Made by a program: the position numbers and the translations under genes. From an uncultured Eubacteriales bacterium (GTDB lineage: Bacteria; Bacillota; Clostridia; Christensenellales; UMGS416), in NCBI GenBank assembly GCA_900542005.1, contig UQLW01000001.1, positions 81,388-145,387 on the forward strand: 64,000 bases of DNA, in the 5' to 3' direction. The notes below the pieces were generated by a model, which was not told the origin of the DNA, made no database searches, and was given only the letters and a program-made list of their open reading frames with translations. Below are positions 40,578 to 51,818 of the stretch, piece by piece (the first letter of the stretch is position 1; each line of letters opens with the position of its first letter).

Positions 40578-41894
40578 ATGTTTGAGAATCAACCCTGGAT
40601 GCGCGACAGCGACGGGCTTTGCTATGAGCTGGCCCAGTGCGCCGAGGAGGGCCGCGACGTAACCGGCCTGAAGGAAAAAATCGACGCGATCCTGGCCATG
40701 CCGGCAGGATCGGAGAAGGAGAGGGCTGCCGGCGAGCTGCTGGACGCGACGCGGGCGCTGCCGGTTGCGGCGGGCTATCCCTACCGCGAGCCCACCGGCC
40801 GGGAGGCCATCGCAGCCGAGGCCCAGGGGATTGCCGACGTGCCCTTTGAGGGCGACCTCTATGACCGCGTGTACGGCGGCTGGCTGGGCCGCTGCTGCGG
40901 CTGCCTGCTGGGCAAGCCCTATGAGGGCTGGCGGCGCAGCAAGATCTATGCCCTGCTGAAGGCAACGGAGAACTTCCCCCCCGCGGGATATACCTCCTCC
41001 CAGGGTAAGGAAGAGGTATTCGCCTCCCTGGAGGCTGACCCCAAGGCCTGCTGGATCAACAACGTGGCCTATATGCCCGAGGACGATGACACCAACTATA
41101 CGCTCATCGCCCTGAAGCTGATGGAGCGCTGCGGCCGCGGCTTCACCAGTGTGGATATGGCCGATACCTGGCTGCGGGATCTTCCCTATTTTCACCTTTG
41201 CACCGCCGAGAGGGTAGGCTACCGCAACCTGGTCAACCTGCACGAGCCGCCGGAATCGGGAAGCTACCGCAATTCGTACCGGGAATGGATCGGCGCGCAG
41301 ATCCGGGCCGACCTCTTTGGCTATATCAATCCCGGCCGCATGACCGAGGCCGCCGATATGGCCTGGCGGGACGCGGTGATGACCCATGTCAAGAACGGCG
41401 TCTATGGGGAAATGATGGTGGCCGCCATGATCGCCGCCGCCTTTACCACCACGGATATCCGGGCTATCGTCCGGGCCGGCCTGGCGGTTATCCCCCGCCG
41501 CTGCCGTCTGGCGGTCGCCGTGGAGGAAGCGCTGGGATGGGCCGATCAGGGCCTTACTGAAATGCAGGCGCTGGACCGCATCCATGAGAAGTGGGATGAG
41601 GCCAACGGCCATGACTGGTGCCATACCATCTCCAATGCCGTCATCTGCGTCGTCGCGCTGGTCTATGGCGGCGGCGATTTCACCCGCACGCTGTCCATCT
41701 CCCTGATGGGCGCGCTGGATACCGACTGCAACGCCGCTACAGTGGGCTCGATCCTGGGCGTCATGCTGGGAGCCGGCGCGCTGCCCGCCTCCTGGACCGA
41801 GCCCCTACAGGATACGCTGCTTTCCGGCGTCGACGGCTTCGGCCGGGTGAAAATATCCGACATGGCCCGGCGTACGCTGGCCTTCTGCCCTTAG
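40578..41894 (+). CDS. ADP-ribosylglycohydrolase (DraG) family protein
   Basis: A 438-residue protein. After a helical leader of about 90 residues comes the DraG core: GGWLGRCCGCLLGKPYEGW, then PEDDDTNYTL, which holds the acidic metal-binding residues, and a late MGALDTDCNAATVGSILG (Asp-x-Asp for the second metal site). The family removes ADP-ribose from proteins or nucleotides with two Mg2+ ions, though many clostridial members beside sugar genes lack a proven target. RBS AAAGGAGG. Single gene between a -10 element and a terminator. Confidence 0.9.
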   Translation: MFENQPWMRDSDGLCYELAQCAEEGRDVTGLKEKIDAILAMPAGSEKERAAGELLDATRALPVAAGYPYREPTGREAIAAEAQGIADVPFEGDLYDRVYGGWLGRCCGCLLGKPYEGWRRSKIYALLKATENFPPAGYTSSQGKEEVFASLEADPKACWINNVAYMPEDDDTNYTLIALKLMERCGRGFTSVDMADTWLRDLPYFHLCTAERVGYRNLVNLHEPPESGSYRNSYREWIGAQIRADLFGYINPGRMTEAADMAWRDAVMTHVKNGVYGEMMVAAMIAAAFTTTDIRAIVRAGLAVIPRRCRLAVAVEEALGWADQGLTEMQALDRIHEKWDEANGHDWCHTISNAVICVVALVYGGGDFTRTLSISLMGALDTDCNAATVGSILGVMLGAGALPASWTEPLQDTLLSGVDGFGRVKISDMARRTLAFCP

Positions 41895-41928
41895 GCCTGG
41901 TTCAGGCTTTACCCAGCGCAATGGATAC

Positions 41929-41953
41929 AGGCGCGGCCCTGCGGGCCGCGCCT
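41929..41953 (+). terminator. terminator of the ADP-ribosylglycohydrolase gene
   Basis: An 11-bp stem, AGGCGCGGCCC with GGGCCGCGCCT, is followed by GATTTGTT. Downstream, at 42094-42107, a small GTCGA-GAAA-TCGAC hairpin lies just upstream of the lipoprotein gene. Confidence 0.7.
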
Positions 41954-42132
41954 GATTTGTTATGAACCGTTTATCCAAGCCTATGGTTTATTTTTCCCAT
42001 GCAGCATAATTTCTCTGCTTTTTCTATGGAAAACTGCGCAACAGGGAACTTTTGTATATACATGGAGCCGCTAAATCCTTCTATACTGAAGATGTCGAGA
42101 AATCGACAAATTCAGGATATGGAGGGATTGAT

Positions 42133-43953
42133 ATGCGAAGAACCCCGCATGCCATATTGCTGACCTGCATCCTTCTATTGTGCAGCGCCTGCCAGGGCTC
42201 CGGCGCGCCGCCGTCCGCTTCATCCCCGTCCGGGCCTCTTCTGGAGCAGATTGCACCCAGCTGGCAGACGCATACCGATCCGGTCACGCTGACGCTGGCC
42301 AGCGACCATCATTTTTCCGGGACGGATTCCGGCTATCCTCAGTGGGGGGAGGATCCCGTATCCCGACAGATCAGCGACCTGACCGGCGTAAAAATCGAGC
42401 TTCAAATTGGAGCCGACGGCTGGGCGGCGTTGGCTGCAGGCAGCCATGCTACCGCCGGGGATGCCGATGAACAAACGCAAAGCAGCTATGTGGATTTATT
42501 GCAGGCTGCCGGGAGCGTTCCCGATCTTATCTATATCAGCGGCGGGGCCGATATCCAGCGGCTTTCCGACAGCGCCTACAGCCAGCCGCTGGATGTGTTG
42601 GCCGCCGAGTATTGCTCCGAATTCTGGGACAGCCTGGACCCGCTGGAGATCCTCAATAACCAGCAGGAGGATGGGCATGTCTATGCCTTCCGGAAGGGAT
42701 ATATAACCGACAGCGTCTATGACGATCCCACCATGCCCATCGAGGTTCCACGTTCTCTGAGCCTGCGGCAGGATATCCTGGATAAGCTGGGCGCATCCCT
42801 TCCCACCTCCATCGAGGCCCTGGAATCCCTGCTTTACCAGGTAAAGGAGCAAGGACAGCCGCTGGGGATCCAGTATCCACTGCGCCAGCTCAACGCGGCC
42901 GCTTCGCCGCTGGCCGAATGGATGGGCGTAAAGCGCTTTGTCTATTGGGATTCGGATACCCGCTCCGTTAAAACGCCCCTGCGCCAGGATGCATGGCTGC
43001 CCTACTTTTTGCGCATGAACCAATGGTACCGAGACGGCATACTCTGCCTCCCGGAGCAGGAGCTTCCCTGGCGGAGGGGCGTTGGGGACCGTTTTGACGT
43101 AATCGGTTTCTTCTCCGACACCATTTGGGGCAGCTTTGCCACCGCCACCGATTCTTTAGCGCCCGATTATGAAGCGCTTTATCTTATGCGTCCCAATGCC
43201 GACGACGACAGCTTCGCCCACGTCCTGCTCAGCACGCCGCTCACCTATGAAGGGGAAATCCGCCTGCAGGCCGCCGACACTGCCATCGGCTATCCTGACG
43301 GGCATTCCGATCAGAGCGCGCTGTTTATCTCCACCTCCTGCGTCCAGGCCGGCCGCGCCATCTGCTTCATGCAATACCTGAAAAGCCAGCAGGGCGCTCA
43401 GCTTACCCACTGGGGCCTCCAGGATGAGCACTATACCCTGGATGACGAAGGCTTTGTCACCTTTGCGGTCGATTACGCTTACCCCCGCGAGGTTATTAAT
43501 GATATCGGCCTGTTAACCAGTATGAATCGAAAAGGGCTGGATTACTGGACGCTGATGGACAACAGTATGGTCACCGGCAGGCTCAACGCCTCCCCGACCG
43601 CCTACTGCACCAATCCTGACCTGCTGGAGATCCGGAAGATGAAGATCGAGGCCGGCATTGCCTATAAGGCCTACGCCGCCCAGAACAAGGTGCCCGCCCT
43701 CTACTTTGCCGAGCCCCATGAAGGGGACGCCGGTTACGACGAATACCTGGCCCTGCTGGACGCCTGGCACCATGCCGCCTGGGAGATGGTCACCGCCCCC
43801 TCCGCCCAGCAGGTGCAGGCCCGCTGGGCCCAGCTCATGCAGGAGCTCTCCACCGCCGGTCTCGATGCCATGGAGTCCGCCATGACCGCACGCTTTGCCG
43901 ACGCGCTGGAGCGCTACCACGCCGCCGGGTATTTTACCGGCATCCAGCCCTAA
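42133..43953 (+). CDS. extracellular solute-binding lipoprotein, copy A
   Basis: A 606-residue lipoprotein with lipobox LCSAC (Cys20), so anchored on the outer face of the membrane. The mature part has a type-B periplasmic-binding-protein pattern: PVTLTLASDHH, SRQISDLTGVKIEL, VPDLIYISGGADIQRLSDSAYSQPLDVL, consistent with LplA-like oligosaccharide-binding proteins. No permease gene lies beside it. The start at 42133 follows GGAGG; the upstream frame lacks a site. A paralogue follows immediately, with an almost identical 3' end. Confidence 0.8.
   Translation: MRRTPHAILLTCILLLCSACQGSGAPPSASSPSGPLLEQIAPSWQTHTDPVTLTLASDHHFSGTDSGYPQWGEDPVSRQISDLTGVKIELQIGADGWAALAAGSHATAGDADEQTQSSYVDLLQAAGSVPDLIYISGGADIQRLSDSAYSQPLDVLAAEYCSEFWDSLDPLEILNNQQEDGHVYAFRKGYITDSVYDDPTMPIEVPRSLSLRQDILDKLGASLPTSIEALESLLYQVKEQGQPLGIQYPLRQLNAAASPLAEWMGVKRFVYWDSDTRSVKTPLRQDAWLPYFLRMNQWYRDGILCLPEQELPWRRGVGDRFDVIGFFSDTIWGSFATATDSLAPDYEALYLMRPNADDDSFAHVLLSTPLTYEGEIRLQAADTAIGYPDGHSDQSALFISTSCVQAGRAICFMQYLKSQQGAQLTHWGLQDEHYTLDDEGFVTFAVDYAYPREVINDIGLLTSMNRKGLDYWTLMDNSMVTGRLNASPTAYCTNPDLLEIRKMKIEAGIAYKAYAAQNKVPALYFAEPHEGDAGYDEYLALLDAWHHAAWEMVTAPSAQQVQARWAQLMQELSTAGLDAMESAMTARFADALERYHAAGYFTGIQP
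43537..43953 (+). repeat. 417-base direct repeat, copy A
   Basis: The 3' end of lipoprotein A matches 45458-45874 at a fixed offset of 1921 bases. In my line-by-line comparison only position 43939 (G, versus A at 45860) differs, changing Gly to Ser. Identity falls sharply just upstream of 43537. Confidence 0.95.
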
Positions 43954-44107
43954 GCAAGTCGCCCTCCATATCTATGAATCACGATGGTAAGGGGCCCCTG
44001 CTTGGCATATATCATGTCAGGCAGGAGTCTGTTTATAGGTTTTTCTCGCTTTTTATCCATAAATCTTGTACACTAAATGTATCTAAAATGAAAGGAAGTG
44101 TCCGGTT

Positions 44108-45874
44108 ATGTGTAAGAAGCGCCTGCAGGCCGCCCTTGGGGGTATTGCCCTGATCTTAATGACCATGACCAGCTGTACCCCCGCCACACCCCAAGATGGG
44201 ACGCCGCTTGCCACAAGCGTGGAACCCGATCGGCTGTCCAGCGCCGAGCCCGTCACCCTCACGCTGTCCAGCACCCTGCAGCATACCAACGCCGACAGCC
44301 CCTATCCGGCCTGGGCCGAGGATTCCATATCCCGGCGCATCGCCGATATGACCGGCGTCCAGCTTGTGCTCCAGCTAGGCAATGAAACCGAAAGCGCCCA
44401 CTTTGAAACAGGCGGGATGCTGGAGGTGATGCTTTCCTCTGGCGAGCTGTCCGATCTTGTCTTTGTGCGGCAGCAAAGGGACATCGACCGGCTTTCCGAC
44501 AGCGCCTACAGCCAGCCGCTGGATGTGCTGGCTGCCGAGCATTGCCCCGAATTCTGGGACAGCCTGGATCCGCTGGAGATCCTCAATAACCAGCAGGAGG
44601 ACGGGCATGTCTATGCCTTGCCCAAGGGCTATTATACCCAGCAGGTATACGATGACCCACAGATCCCCATTGCGGTTCCCCGCACCCTCTATCTCCGGCG
44701 CGACCTGCTGCAGCGGCTGGGCCGGGAAATGCCCGCCTCCGTGGAAGAGCTGGAGTCGCTGCTCTATCAGGTGAAGGAGCAGGGGCAGGCGCTGGGGATC
44801 CAGTATCCGCTGCGCCAGCTCAATGCCGTGTCCTCCCCGCTGGCCGAATGGATGGGCGTTAAGCGCTTTGTCTATTGGGATTCGGAAGCCCGCTCCGTCA
44901 AAACGCCCCTGCGTCAGGATGCATGGCTGCCCTACTTTTTGCGCATGAACCAATGGTACCGGGACGGCGTATTGGCCCTGCCTGATACGGAGGCGCCCTG
45001 GCGTTCCGGTTCTGGCGAAAGCCTGGCCTCTGTGATTGACTATTTCGAGGAAACCACCGCCTACAGCTTTGCCACGGCCGCCGACGAGATCCTGCCGGCT
45101 GCGTCCTCCATGTATGTGCTGGATGAGGACCCGGCTACGCCCTTTGCCCATGCCTATGTGACGGTTCCCCTGACCTATGAGGGCGAGGTACGGCTTCAGG
45201 CTGCCGATACCGCCATTGGGGGCCAGGGCGATCAGGGTGCGCTGTTTATCTCCACCTCCTGCATCCAGGCCGACCGCGCCATCTGCTTCATGCAATACCT
45301 GAAAAGCCAACAGGGCGCTCAGCTCACCCACTGGGGCCTCCAGGACGAGCACTATACCCTGGATGATGAAGGCTTTGTCACCTTTGCGGCCGATTACGCT
45401 TACCCCCAGCAGATGGTGGATGATATGGGCTTCATGAGCTCCGTCAAAAAGGCCGGTCTGGATTACTGGACGCTGATGGACAACAGTATGGTCACCGGCA
45501 GGCTCAACGCCTCCCCGACCGCCTACTGCACCAATCCTGACCTGCTGGAGATCCGGAAGATGAAGATCGAGGCCGGCATTGCCTATAAGGCCTACGCCGC
45601 CCAGAACAAGGTGCCCGCCCTCTACTTTGCCGAGCCCCATGAAGGGGACGCCGGTTACGACGAATACCTGGCCCTGCTGGACGCCTGGCACCATGCCGCC
45701 TGGGAGATGGTCACCGCCCCCTCCGCCCAGCAGGTGCAGGCCCGCTGGGCCCAGCTCATGCAGGAGCTCTCCACCGCCGGTCTCGATGCCATGGAGTCCG
45801 CCATGACCGCACGCTTTGCCGACGCGCTGGAGCGCTACCACGCCGCCGGGTATTTTACCAGCATCCAGCCCTAA
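44108..45874 (+). CDS. extracellular solute-binding lipoprotein, copy B
   Basis: A 588-residue paralogue of the preceding gene with its own lipobox MTSC (Cys23). The N-terminal third has diverged strongly, blocks in the middle (RLSDSAYSQPLDVLAAE; DAWLPYFLRMNQWYRDG) are nearly identical, and the last 139 codons are identical but for one residue. This mosaic pattern indicates tandem duplication followed by gene conversion or recombination. It likely binds a different or overlapping ligand. Upstream, TTGTACACT at about 44066 resembles an extended -10, and AAAGGAAG precedes the ATG. Confidence 0.8.
   Translation: MCKKRLQAALGGIALILMTMTSCTPATPQDGTPLATSVEPDRLSSAEPVTLTLSSTLQHTNADSPYPAWAEDSISRRIADMTGVQLVLQLGNETESAHFETGGMLEVMLSSGELSDLVFVRQQRDIDRLSDSAYSQPLDVLAAEHCPEFWDSLDPLEILNNQQEDGHVYALPKGYYTQQVYDDPQIPIAVPRTLYLRRDLLQRLGREMPASVEELESLLYQVKEQGQALGIQYPLRQLNAVSSPLAEWMGVKRFVYWDSEARSVKTPLRQDAWLPYFLRMNQWYRDGVLALPDTEAPWRSGSGESLASVIDYFEETTAYSFATAADEILPAASSMYVLDEDPATPFAHAYVTVPLTYEGEVRLQAADTAIGGQGDQGALFISTSCIQADRAICFMQYLKSQQGAQLTHWGLQDEHYTLDDEGFVTFAADYAYPQQMVDDMGFMSSVKKAGLDYWTLMDNSMVTGRLNASPTAYCTNPDLLEIRKMKIEAGIAYKAYAAQNKVPALYFAEPHEGDAGYDEYLALLDAWHHAAWEMVTAPSAQQVQARWAQLMQELSTAGLDAMESAMTARFADALERYHAAGYFTSIQP
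45458..45874 (+). repeat. 417-base direct repeat, copy B
   Basis: Partner of 43537-43953; it codes the C-terminal 139 residues of lipoprotein B and ends at the same stop codon. Confidence 0.95.
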
Positions 45875-45944
45875 GGGGAACCGTCCGCTGGGGGCGTCCG
45901 TCCAATCCGTGTCGGGTTTTCCCCGCAAAAGGAGAGGATTGAAG

Positions 45945-46637
45945 ATGAAAAAAGTATCGGTTGTACTGGCGCTGCTGCTGGCCCTGACGGCCGCCGGGTG
46001 CGCGCCTGCGGTGCAAAGCCAGCAGGGCGACGGCTTCGCGGTAAAATCCAGCCTGGCCCTGACCCAAACCATGGGAAAGCTGACGGATTCGTCCGAATAT
46101 CTGAAGCTCTTTACCTCCAGCGATACCATCCTATCCGAAGCCGCCGCTCTGTCCGCCATCGATCTGGCCAACCCCAGCCAGGCCGAGATCATTACCCTTT
46201 CCGAGCAGGCCGTCAGCGGGCTGATGGAGGCGCTGGCCGAGGCCACTTCCCTTCCTCAGGACGAAACGGTAAAGCAGCTCCTTGCCCACAGGCTGATGGC
46301 TTCGGCGCCGAACGTCCTCAATGGCCAGGCGGGCGCTTCCTGGCTGGCCACAACCAGCGTGCTGACGGTGAGTAAAACCTTTTCACGTATCGATCTGACC
46401 GACATTACCTATGTGATCCTTCACTATGACGGCGCGCCTGCCGCTACGCTCACCGTGCTGCTGCCCGACGGCGACTTTATCCAGGCCTCCACCACCTATG
46501 TCCAGGCCGAGAGCCTGGAGAGCGCCCAGCTGATCGCGCAGCTTATTGATTCGCTGCCAGAGGCTTCCAGCCTGGATACCAACGCCATACAAAGCCGCAC
46601 GCTGACCGGCGAGGAGCTGAAGGCGCTGCTCGCCTAG
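45945..46637 (+). CDS. small lipoprotein of unknown function
   Basis: A 230-residue protein with lipobox TAAGC (Cys19). The mature part is mainly helical with Ala, Ser and Thr, ending in a short beta segment (ITYVILHYDGAPAATLTVLLPDGDFIQASTTYV), and has no recognised domain. The start at 45945 follows AAAGGAGAGG. It is 70 bases after lipoprotein B with no terminator between them, so the two are probably cotranscribed and both end up on the outer membrane face. Confidence 0.75.
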   Translation: MKKVSVVLALLLALTAAGCAPAVQSQQGDGFAVKSSLALTQTMGKLTDSSEYLKLFTSSDTILSEAAALSAIDLANPSQAEIITLSEQAVSGLMEALAEATSLPQDETVKQLLAHRLMASAPNVLNGQAGASWLATTSVLTVSKTFSRIDLTDITYVILHYDGAPAATLTVLLPDGDFIQASTTYVQAESLESAQLIAQLIDSLPEASSLDTNAIQSRTLTGEELKALLA

Positions 46638-46656
46638 CCCTGAAAAGAAGCATAAA

Positions 46657-46688
46657 AAACCCGGCTCCCCCGTGGGGGAGCCGGGTTT
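46657..46688. terminator. bidirectional terminator
   Basis: AAACCCGGCTCCCC pairs with GGGGAGCCGGGTTT; an A-run on the left and T-rich right flank serve both the lipoprotein operon and the convergent exporter operon. Confidence 0.8.
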
Positions 46689-46713
46689 CTCTTGCGGGCA
46701 GGGTCAGCCCGCC

Positions 46714-48524
<1,811 letters not shown>

Positions 48525-48534
<10 letters not shown>

Positions 48535-50258
48535 GATAATTCCTCCTCTGACAGCTGGCTTGCGGCGATTTCCCGGTATACCGGGCAGCTATCCAGCAGC
48601 TGCCGGTGGGTGCCCATGCCCGCCACGCGGCCCTCATCCAGCACCACGATGGTATCCGCATCCATGATGGAGGAAACCCGCTGGCCTACAATCAGCACCG
48701 TCGCCTGCCCGGTCTGCTGCTTCAGGCGGGCCCGCAGCGCGGCGTCCGTCTTAAAGTCCAGGGCCGAGAAGCTGTCGTCAAAGATATAGATTTCCGGATC
48801 CTTGGCGACCGCCCGTGCGATGGCCAGCCGCTGGCGCTGCCCGCCGGATACGTTGGTCCCTCCCTGGGCGATGGGCTCCTCCATCCCCTTATCCTTGCGG
48901 GCGATGAATTCGCTGGCCTGGGCCACCTCCGCCGCCTGCTCCAGCCGGCGGGCCTCCGGCTGCTCCAGCCCGTAGCCGATGTTGCTGGCGATGGTGCCCG
49001 AGAAAAGCACGCCCTTCTGCGGTACATAGCCGATCTTGTCCCGCAGCTCGTGCTGGCTCATCTGCCTGACATCCACGCCGTCCACCTTGACCGATCCGCC
49101 GGTCACATCATAGAAGCGGGGCACCAGGTTAATGAGGGTGGATTTGCCCGAGCCTGTGGAGCCGATAAAGGCCGTGGTTTGGCCCGGCTTGGCTTCAAAG
49201 CTGATGTCATGGAGCACGTCCTCCTCCGCACCGGGATAGCGGAAGGACACATGGTCAAAGCGCACATACCCCTTCAGGCCGCTTCCGGTTTCGGCCTGCG
49301 CCGGATCCTGGATGGAGGGCTCACGATCCAGCACCGCGTTGATCCGGTTGGCCGATACCTGGGCCCGCGGCATCATCACGAAGATCATGCTCATCATAAT
49401 CAGGGCCATCATGATCTGCATCAGGTATTGGATCATGGCGATAAGATCGCCGGTGGCCATGGCGCCGGCCTGTATCCGCCCGCCGCCCACCGCCACCAGG
49501 GTAATGGAAAGGCCGTTGAGCAGGATCATCATCGCCGGCATAAGCAGCGCCATCATCCGCTGCACCCGTACGGTGGTATCCATCAGGTCCCGGCTGGCCT
49601 GCTGGAAGCGCTCCTTTTCGTGCTGCTCGGTGATGAAAGCCCGGATCACCCGCATACCGGTCAGGTTTTCCCGGGTAACGCGGTTCAGCCGGTCCAGCTT
49701 GCCCTGCATGCTCTGGAACAGGGGGATCGCCCGGCGCGAAACCAGCACCACCAGCAGCACCAGCACCGGCATGGCCGCCACGATCAGCGTAGCAAGCCGG
49801 GCATTTTTGCCCAGCGCCATCACCAGGCCGCCGACGCACATCAGCGGAGCCATCAGCACCACCCGCAGGAACATCACCATGAAGCCCTGCACCTGCATGA
49901 CGTCGTTGGTGGTGCGGGTTATGAGGCTGGACGTGCCAAAGTCATCGAATTCCGCCAGGGAGAAGGTCTCCACCTGGGTGAACAGCGCCCGCCGCAGATC
50001 CCGGCCCAGTCCTGCGCCGATACGCGAGGCAAAGTAGCTTGTGAAGATGGCGCAGGCCATGCTCAAGACCGTCAGGCCCAGCATCGCCAGCCCCGTCTGC
50101 CAGATGACGCCCCTGTCGGCCTGGGCGATGCCCACATCGATCATGCGGGACAGAAGGTTGGGCAGGTTGAGATCGGCAAAAACCTGGCCCAGGACCAGCA
50201 GCACAACCATCGCCGCCGCCCACGCATACGGTTTGACAAACCGAAGCAGTTTGATCAT
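48525..50258 (-). CDS. ABC exporter half-transporter, degenerate-site subunit (second pair)
   Basis: A 577-residue half-transporter. Walker A GSTGSGKS (366-373) and signature SGGQ are normal, but Walker B reads YIFDDSFSALD with Asp495 replacing the catalytic Glu, and the switch His is Gln526 (IVGQRVSSI). These are the same two substitutions seen in the subunit at 1-875, so it is the non-hydrolysing half of a BmrC/LmrC-type heterodimer. Six helices span about residues 10-300. AGGAGGT lies before the ATG. No strong promoter was recognised in the 50259-50350 interval. Confidence 0.93.
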
Positions 50259-50361
50259 ATCCTTGATACCTCCTAAGCTTTTCCTATGATAAGCGGCCCG
50301 GGCGCCTGGCAGAATCCCTATGGTTCAACCTGTCAGCCTGCCGCGCTCTATTGACAGCCCC

Positions 50362-50391
50362 TTTACCCGGAGCGTCGATCTGTGATACACT
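50362..50391 (+). promoter_or_regulatory. possible extended -10 promoter of the thioesterase gene
   Basis: TGATACACT (50383-50391) fits TG-N-TACACT, with TTTACC (50362-50367) 18 bases upstream. The ATG is 28 bases downstream, behind AAAGGGGG. Confidence 0.4.
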
Positions 50392-50418
50392 AATCCGATA
50401 CTGAAAGGGGGAATACCG

Positions 50419-50895
50419 ATGGATCGTATCATGAAAAAAGTATCCGATTCCCGGACGGAGCAGATTCAGATCCTGATGCCTGCCCACATCAACGGGTATA
50501 AGCGCCTCTTTGGCGGCAAGCTCGTGGAATGGATTGACGTGGTAGCGGCCGTTGTAGCCCGCCGCCACTCCGGCCGCAACGTCACCACGGCCTCGATCGA
50601 TAACCTTATCTTTGCCGAAGCGGCGTATGTCAATTCGACCGTCGTGCTGATTGGTGAAATGACCTATGTAGGCCGCACCTCCATGGAGGTGCGGGTCGAT
50701 ACCTTTGTGGAGGAGCTGGACGGAACCCGCAAGCAGGTCAACCGGGCGTATCTTGTGCTGGTCGCCCTGGACGAGCAGGACAAGCCCGTGCCTGTGCCCG
50801 GCCTTATGCCGGAAACCGACGAGGAAAAGGCCGAATGGGAGGCGGGGGTCCGCCGCCATGAGCTGCGCCGCCAGCGCAGGGCCGAGAACTACTAG
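50419..50895 (+). CDS. acyl-CoA thioesterase, hotdog fold
   Basis: A 158-residue hotdog-fold protein of the YkhA/BFIT-like single-domain group. The core sequence is MPAHINGYKRLFGGKLVEWIDVVAAVVARRHSGRNVTTASIDNLIF; Asp and Asn/His residues here form the usual acyl-CoA thioesterase site, and FGGKLVEWID is the central helix. It cleaves acyl-CoA to free acid and CoA. No terminator is visible immediately after it, so its transcript may run antisense through the adjacent marR gene. Confidence 0.9.
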   Translation: MDRIMKKVSDSRTEQIQILMPAHINGYKRLFGGKLVEWIDVVAAVVARRHSGRNVTTASIDNLIFAEAAYVNSTVVLIGEMTYVGRTSMEVRVDTFVEELDGTRKQVNRAYLVLVALDEQDKPVPVPGLMPETDEEKAEWEAGVRRHELRRQRRAENY

Positions 50896-50910
50896 GCCGT
50901 CGCCCGCCTG

Positions 50911-51366
50911 CTATGGGGTGCTGCGCATCATCTGCTGCGCATTGCGCCATATCTTCTCAAAGACCCGCTGGAGCGCCTCATTTTCCTCCGCCGTTACGCC
51001 CTCGTAAAGCGCCTCGAAGAACCTCCGCTGAATGGCAAGGCCCTCCTCGATGACGCCCTGCGCCTCCGGCGTGGGGAAAAGCTGGATCCGCCGCCGGTCA
51101 TGCGGGTCAGGCAGGCTTTGAATCATCCCCCGCCGCGAAAGCTCCTCTACCGATTTACACACATGGCTCTTGGTCAGCCCCCGAAGCTCCACAATATCCT
51201 TCGCCGTGTTGAACTTCGGGTTATTGGCCAGAAAAAGCAGCACCACAAGCTCGTTGCTGCTCATCCCCTCCCGCTGTGTCAGCCCGCGGAAGGCATGGGC
51301 ATACAGCCGCTTCAGCCGGTTGCCCTGCACGATTGGGCCCAGCTCGTCATATATCTCGGATTTCAT
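50911..51366 (-). CDS. MarR-family transcriptional regulator
   Basis: A 151-residue winged-helix regulator. The recognition region reads TAKDIVELRGLTKSHVCKSVEELSRRGMIQ, followed by the wing DPHDRRRIQLFPT, the DxRxxx motif of MarR proteins. Dimer helices lie at both ends. It has a textbook promoter, and a palindrome just downstream of the -10, so it probably represses itself; the adjacent exporter or thioesterase are likely further targets. RBS GGAGG. Confidence 0.92.
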   Translation of the reverse strand: MKSEIYDELGPIVQGNRLKRLYAHAFRGLTQREGMSSNELVVLLFLANNPKFNTAKDIVELRGLTKSHVCKSVEELSRRGMIQSLPDPHDRRRIQLFPTPEAQGVIEEGLAIQRRFFEALYEGVTAEENEALQRVFEKIWRNAQQMMRSTP

Positions 51367-51391
51367 ACCGCACCTCCAATAGTTTATTTTT

Positions 51392-51411
51392 GAACAGTTC
51401 TATATTGAACT
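51392..51411. promoter_or_regulatory. probable MarR operator
   Basis: A perfect 16-base palindrome AGTTCTATATTGAACT (51396-51411) overlaps GAACAGTTC (51392-51400), giving repeated AGTTC/GAACT half-sites. It lies between the -10 of the marR promoter and the coding start, a normal site for autorepression. Confidence 0.7.
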
Positions 51412-51440
51412 ATTATACACAGCCTCATTGGTTCTGTCAA
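51412..51440 (-). promoter_or_regulatory. consensus promoter of marR
   Basis: Minus strand: TTGACA (complement of 51435-51440), 17-base spacer, TATAAT (complement of 51412-51417). Both hexamers are perfect. Confidence 0.85.
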
Positions 51441-51480
51441 CCGTTCGCCCCAAATCCTGGGAAAATTCAAACATACGATA

Positions 51481-51522
51481 AAAAAACAGGAGACACCTGC
51501 AAAATGTGTCTCCTGTTTTTTT
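51481..51522. terminator. strong terminator without an adjacent gene end
   Basis: A ten-base stem, CAGGAGACAC with GTGTCTCCTG, is flanked by six A and seven T, so it works in both directions. The nearest plus-strand gene upstream is the thioesterase, over 580 bases away across marR. The rest of the 51441-51818 gap shows only a TATACC-like -10 near 51663 for the surface-protein gene. Confidence 0.85.
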
Positions 51523-51818
51523 CATTCCCTCACGCCGGTCTCTTGCGCCGCGCCATAGCGTGGCATACCGGACAGCCCCCTGCCTCTCCATCAAATCCAG
51601 CCCTACTGGTTAACAAAGTAAGCTTTTGTGACCATCCTCTTCATTACCATATTCTTCCATATTATACCATTCAAAGGGCTCTATAGCAATCAATTCCCTG
51701 CAAAATCCCGGCGGGAAAAAACCTTTACTTTATGCGTCAGCCCCAGGGTATAAAGCGGGCCGAATATCGCCTTTCTTTTCATCTGCCGGATTCAAAAACA
51801 TCTGCAGGAGGTCTTTTG

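Noticed and set aside
51276..51686. A 136-codon plus-strand ORF
   Set aside because: It overlaps marR, its promoter and a terminator, and lacks a ribosome site.
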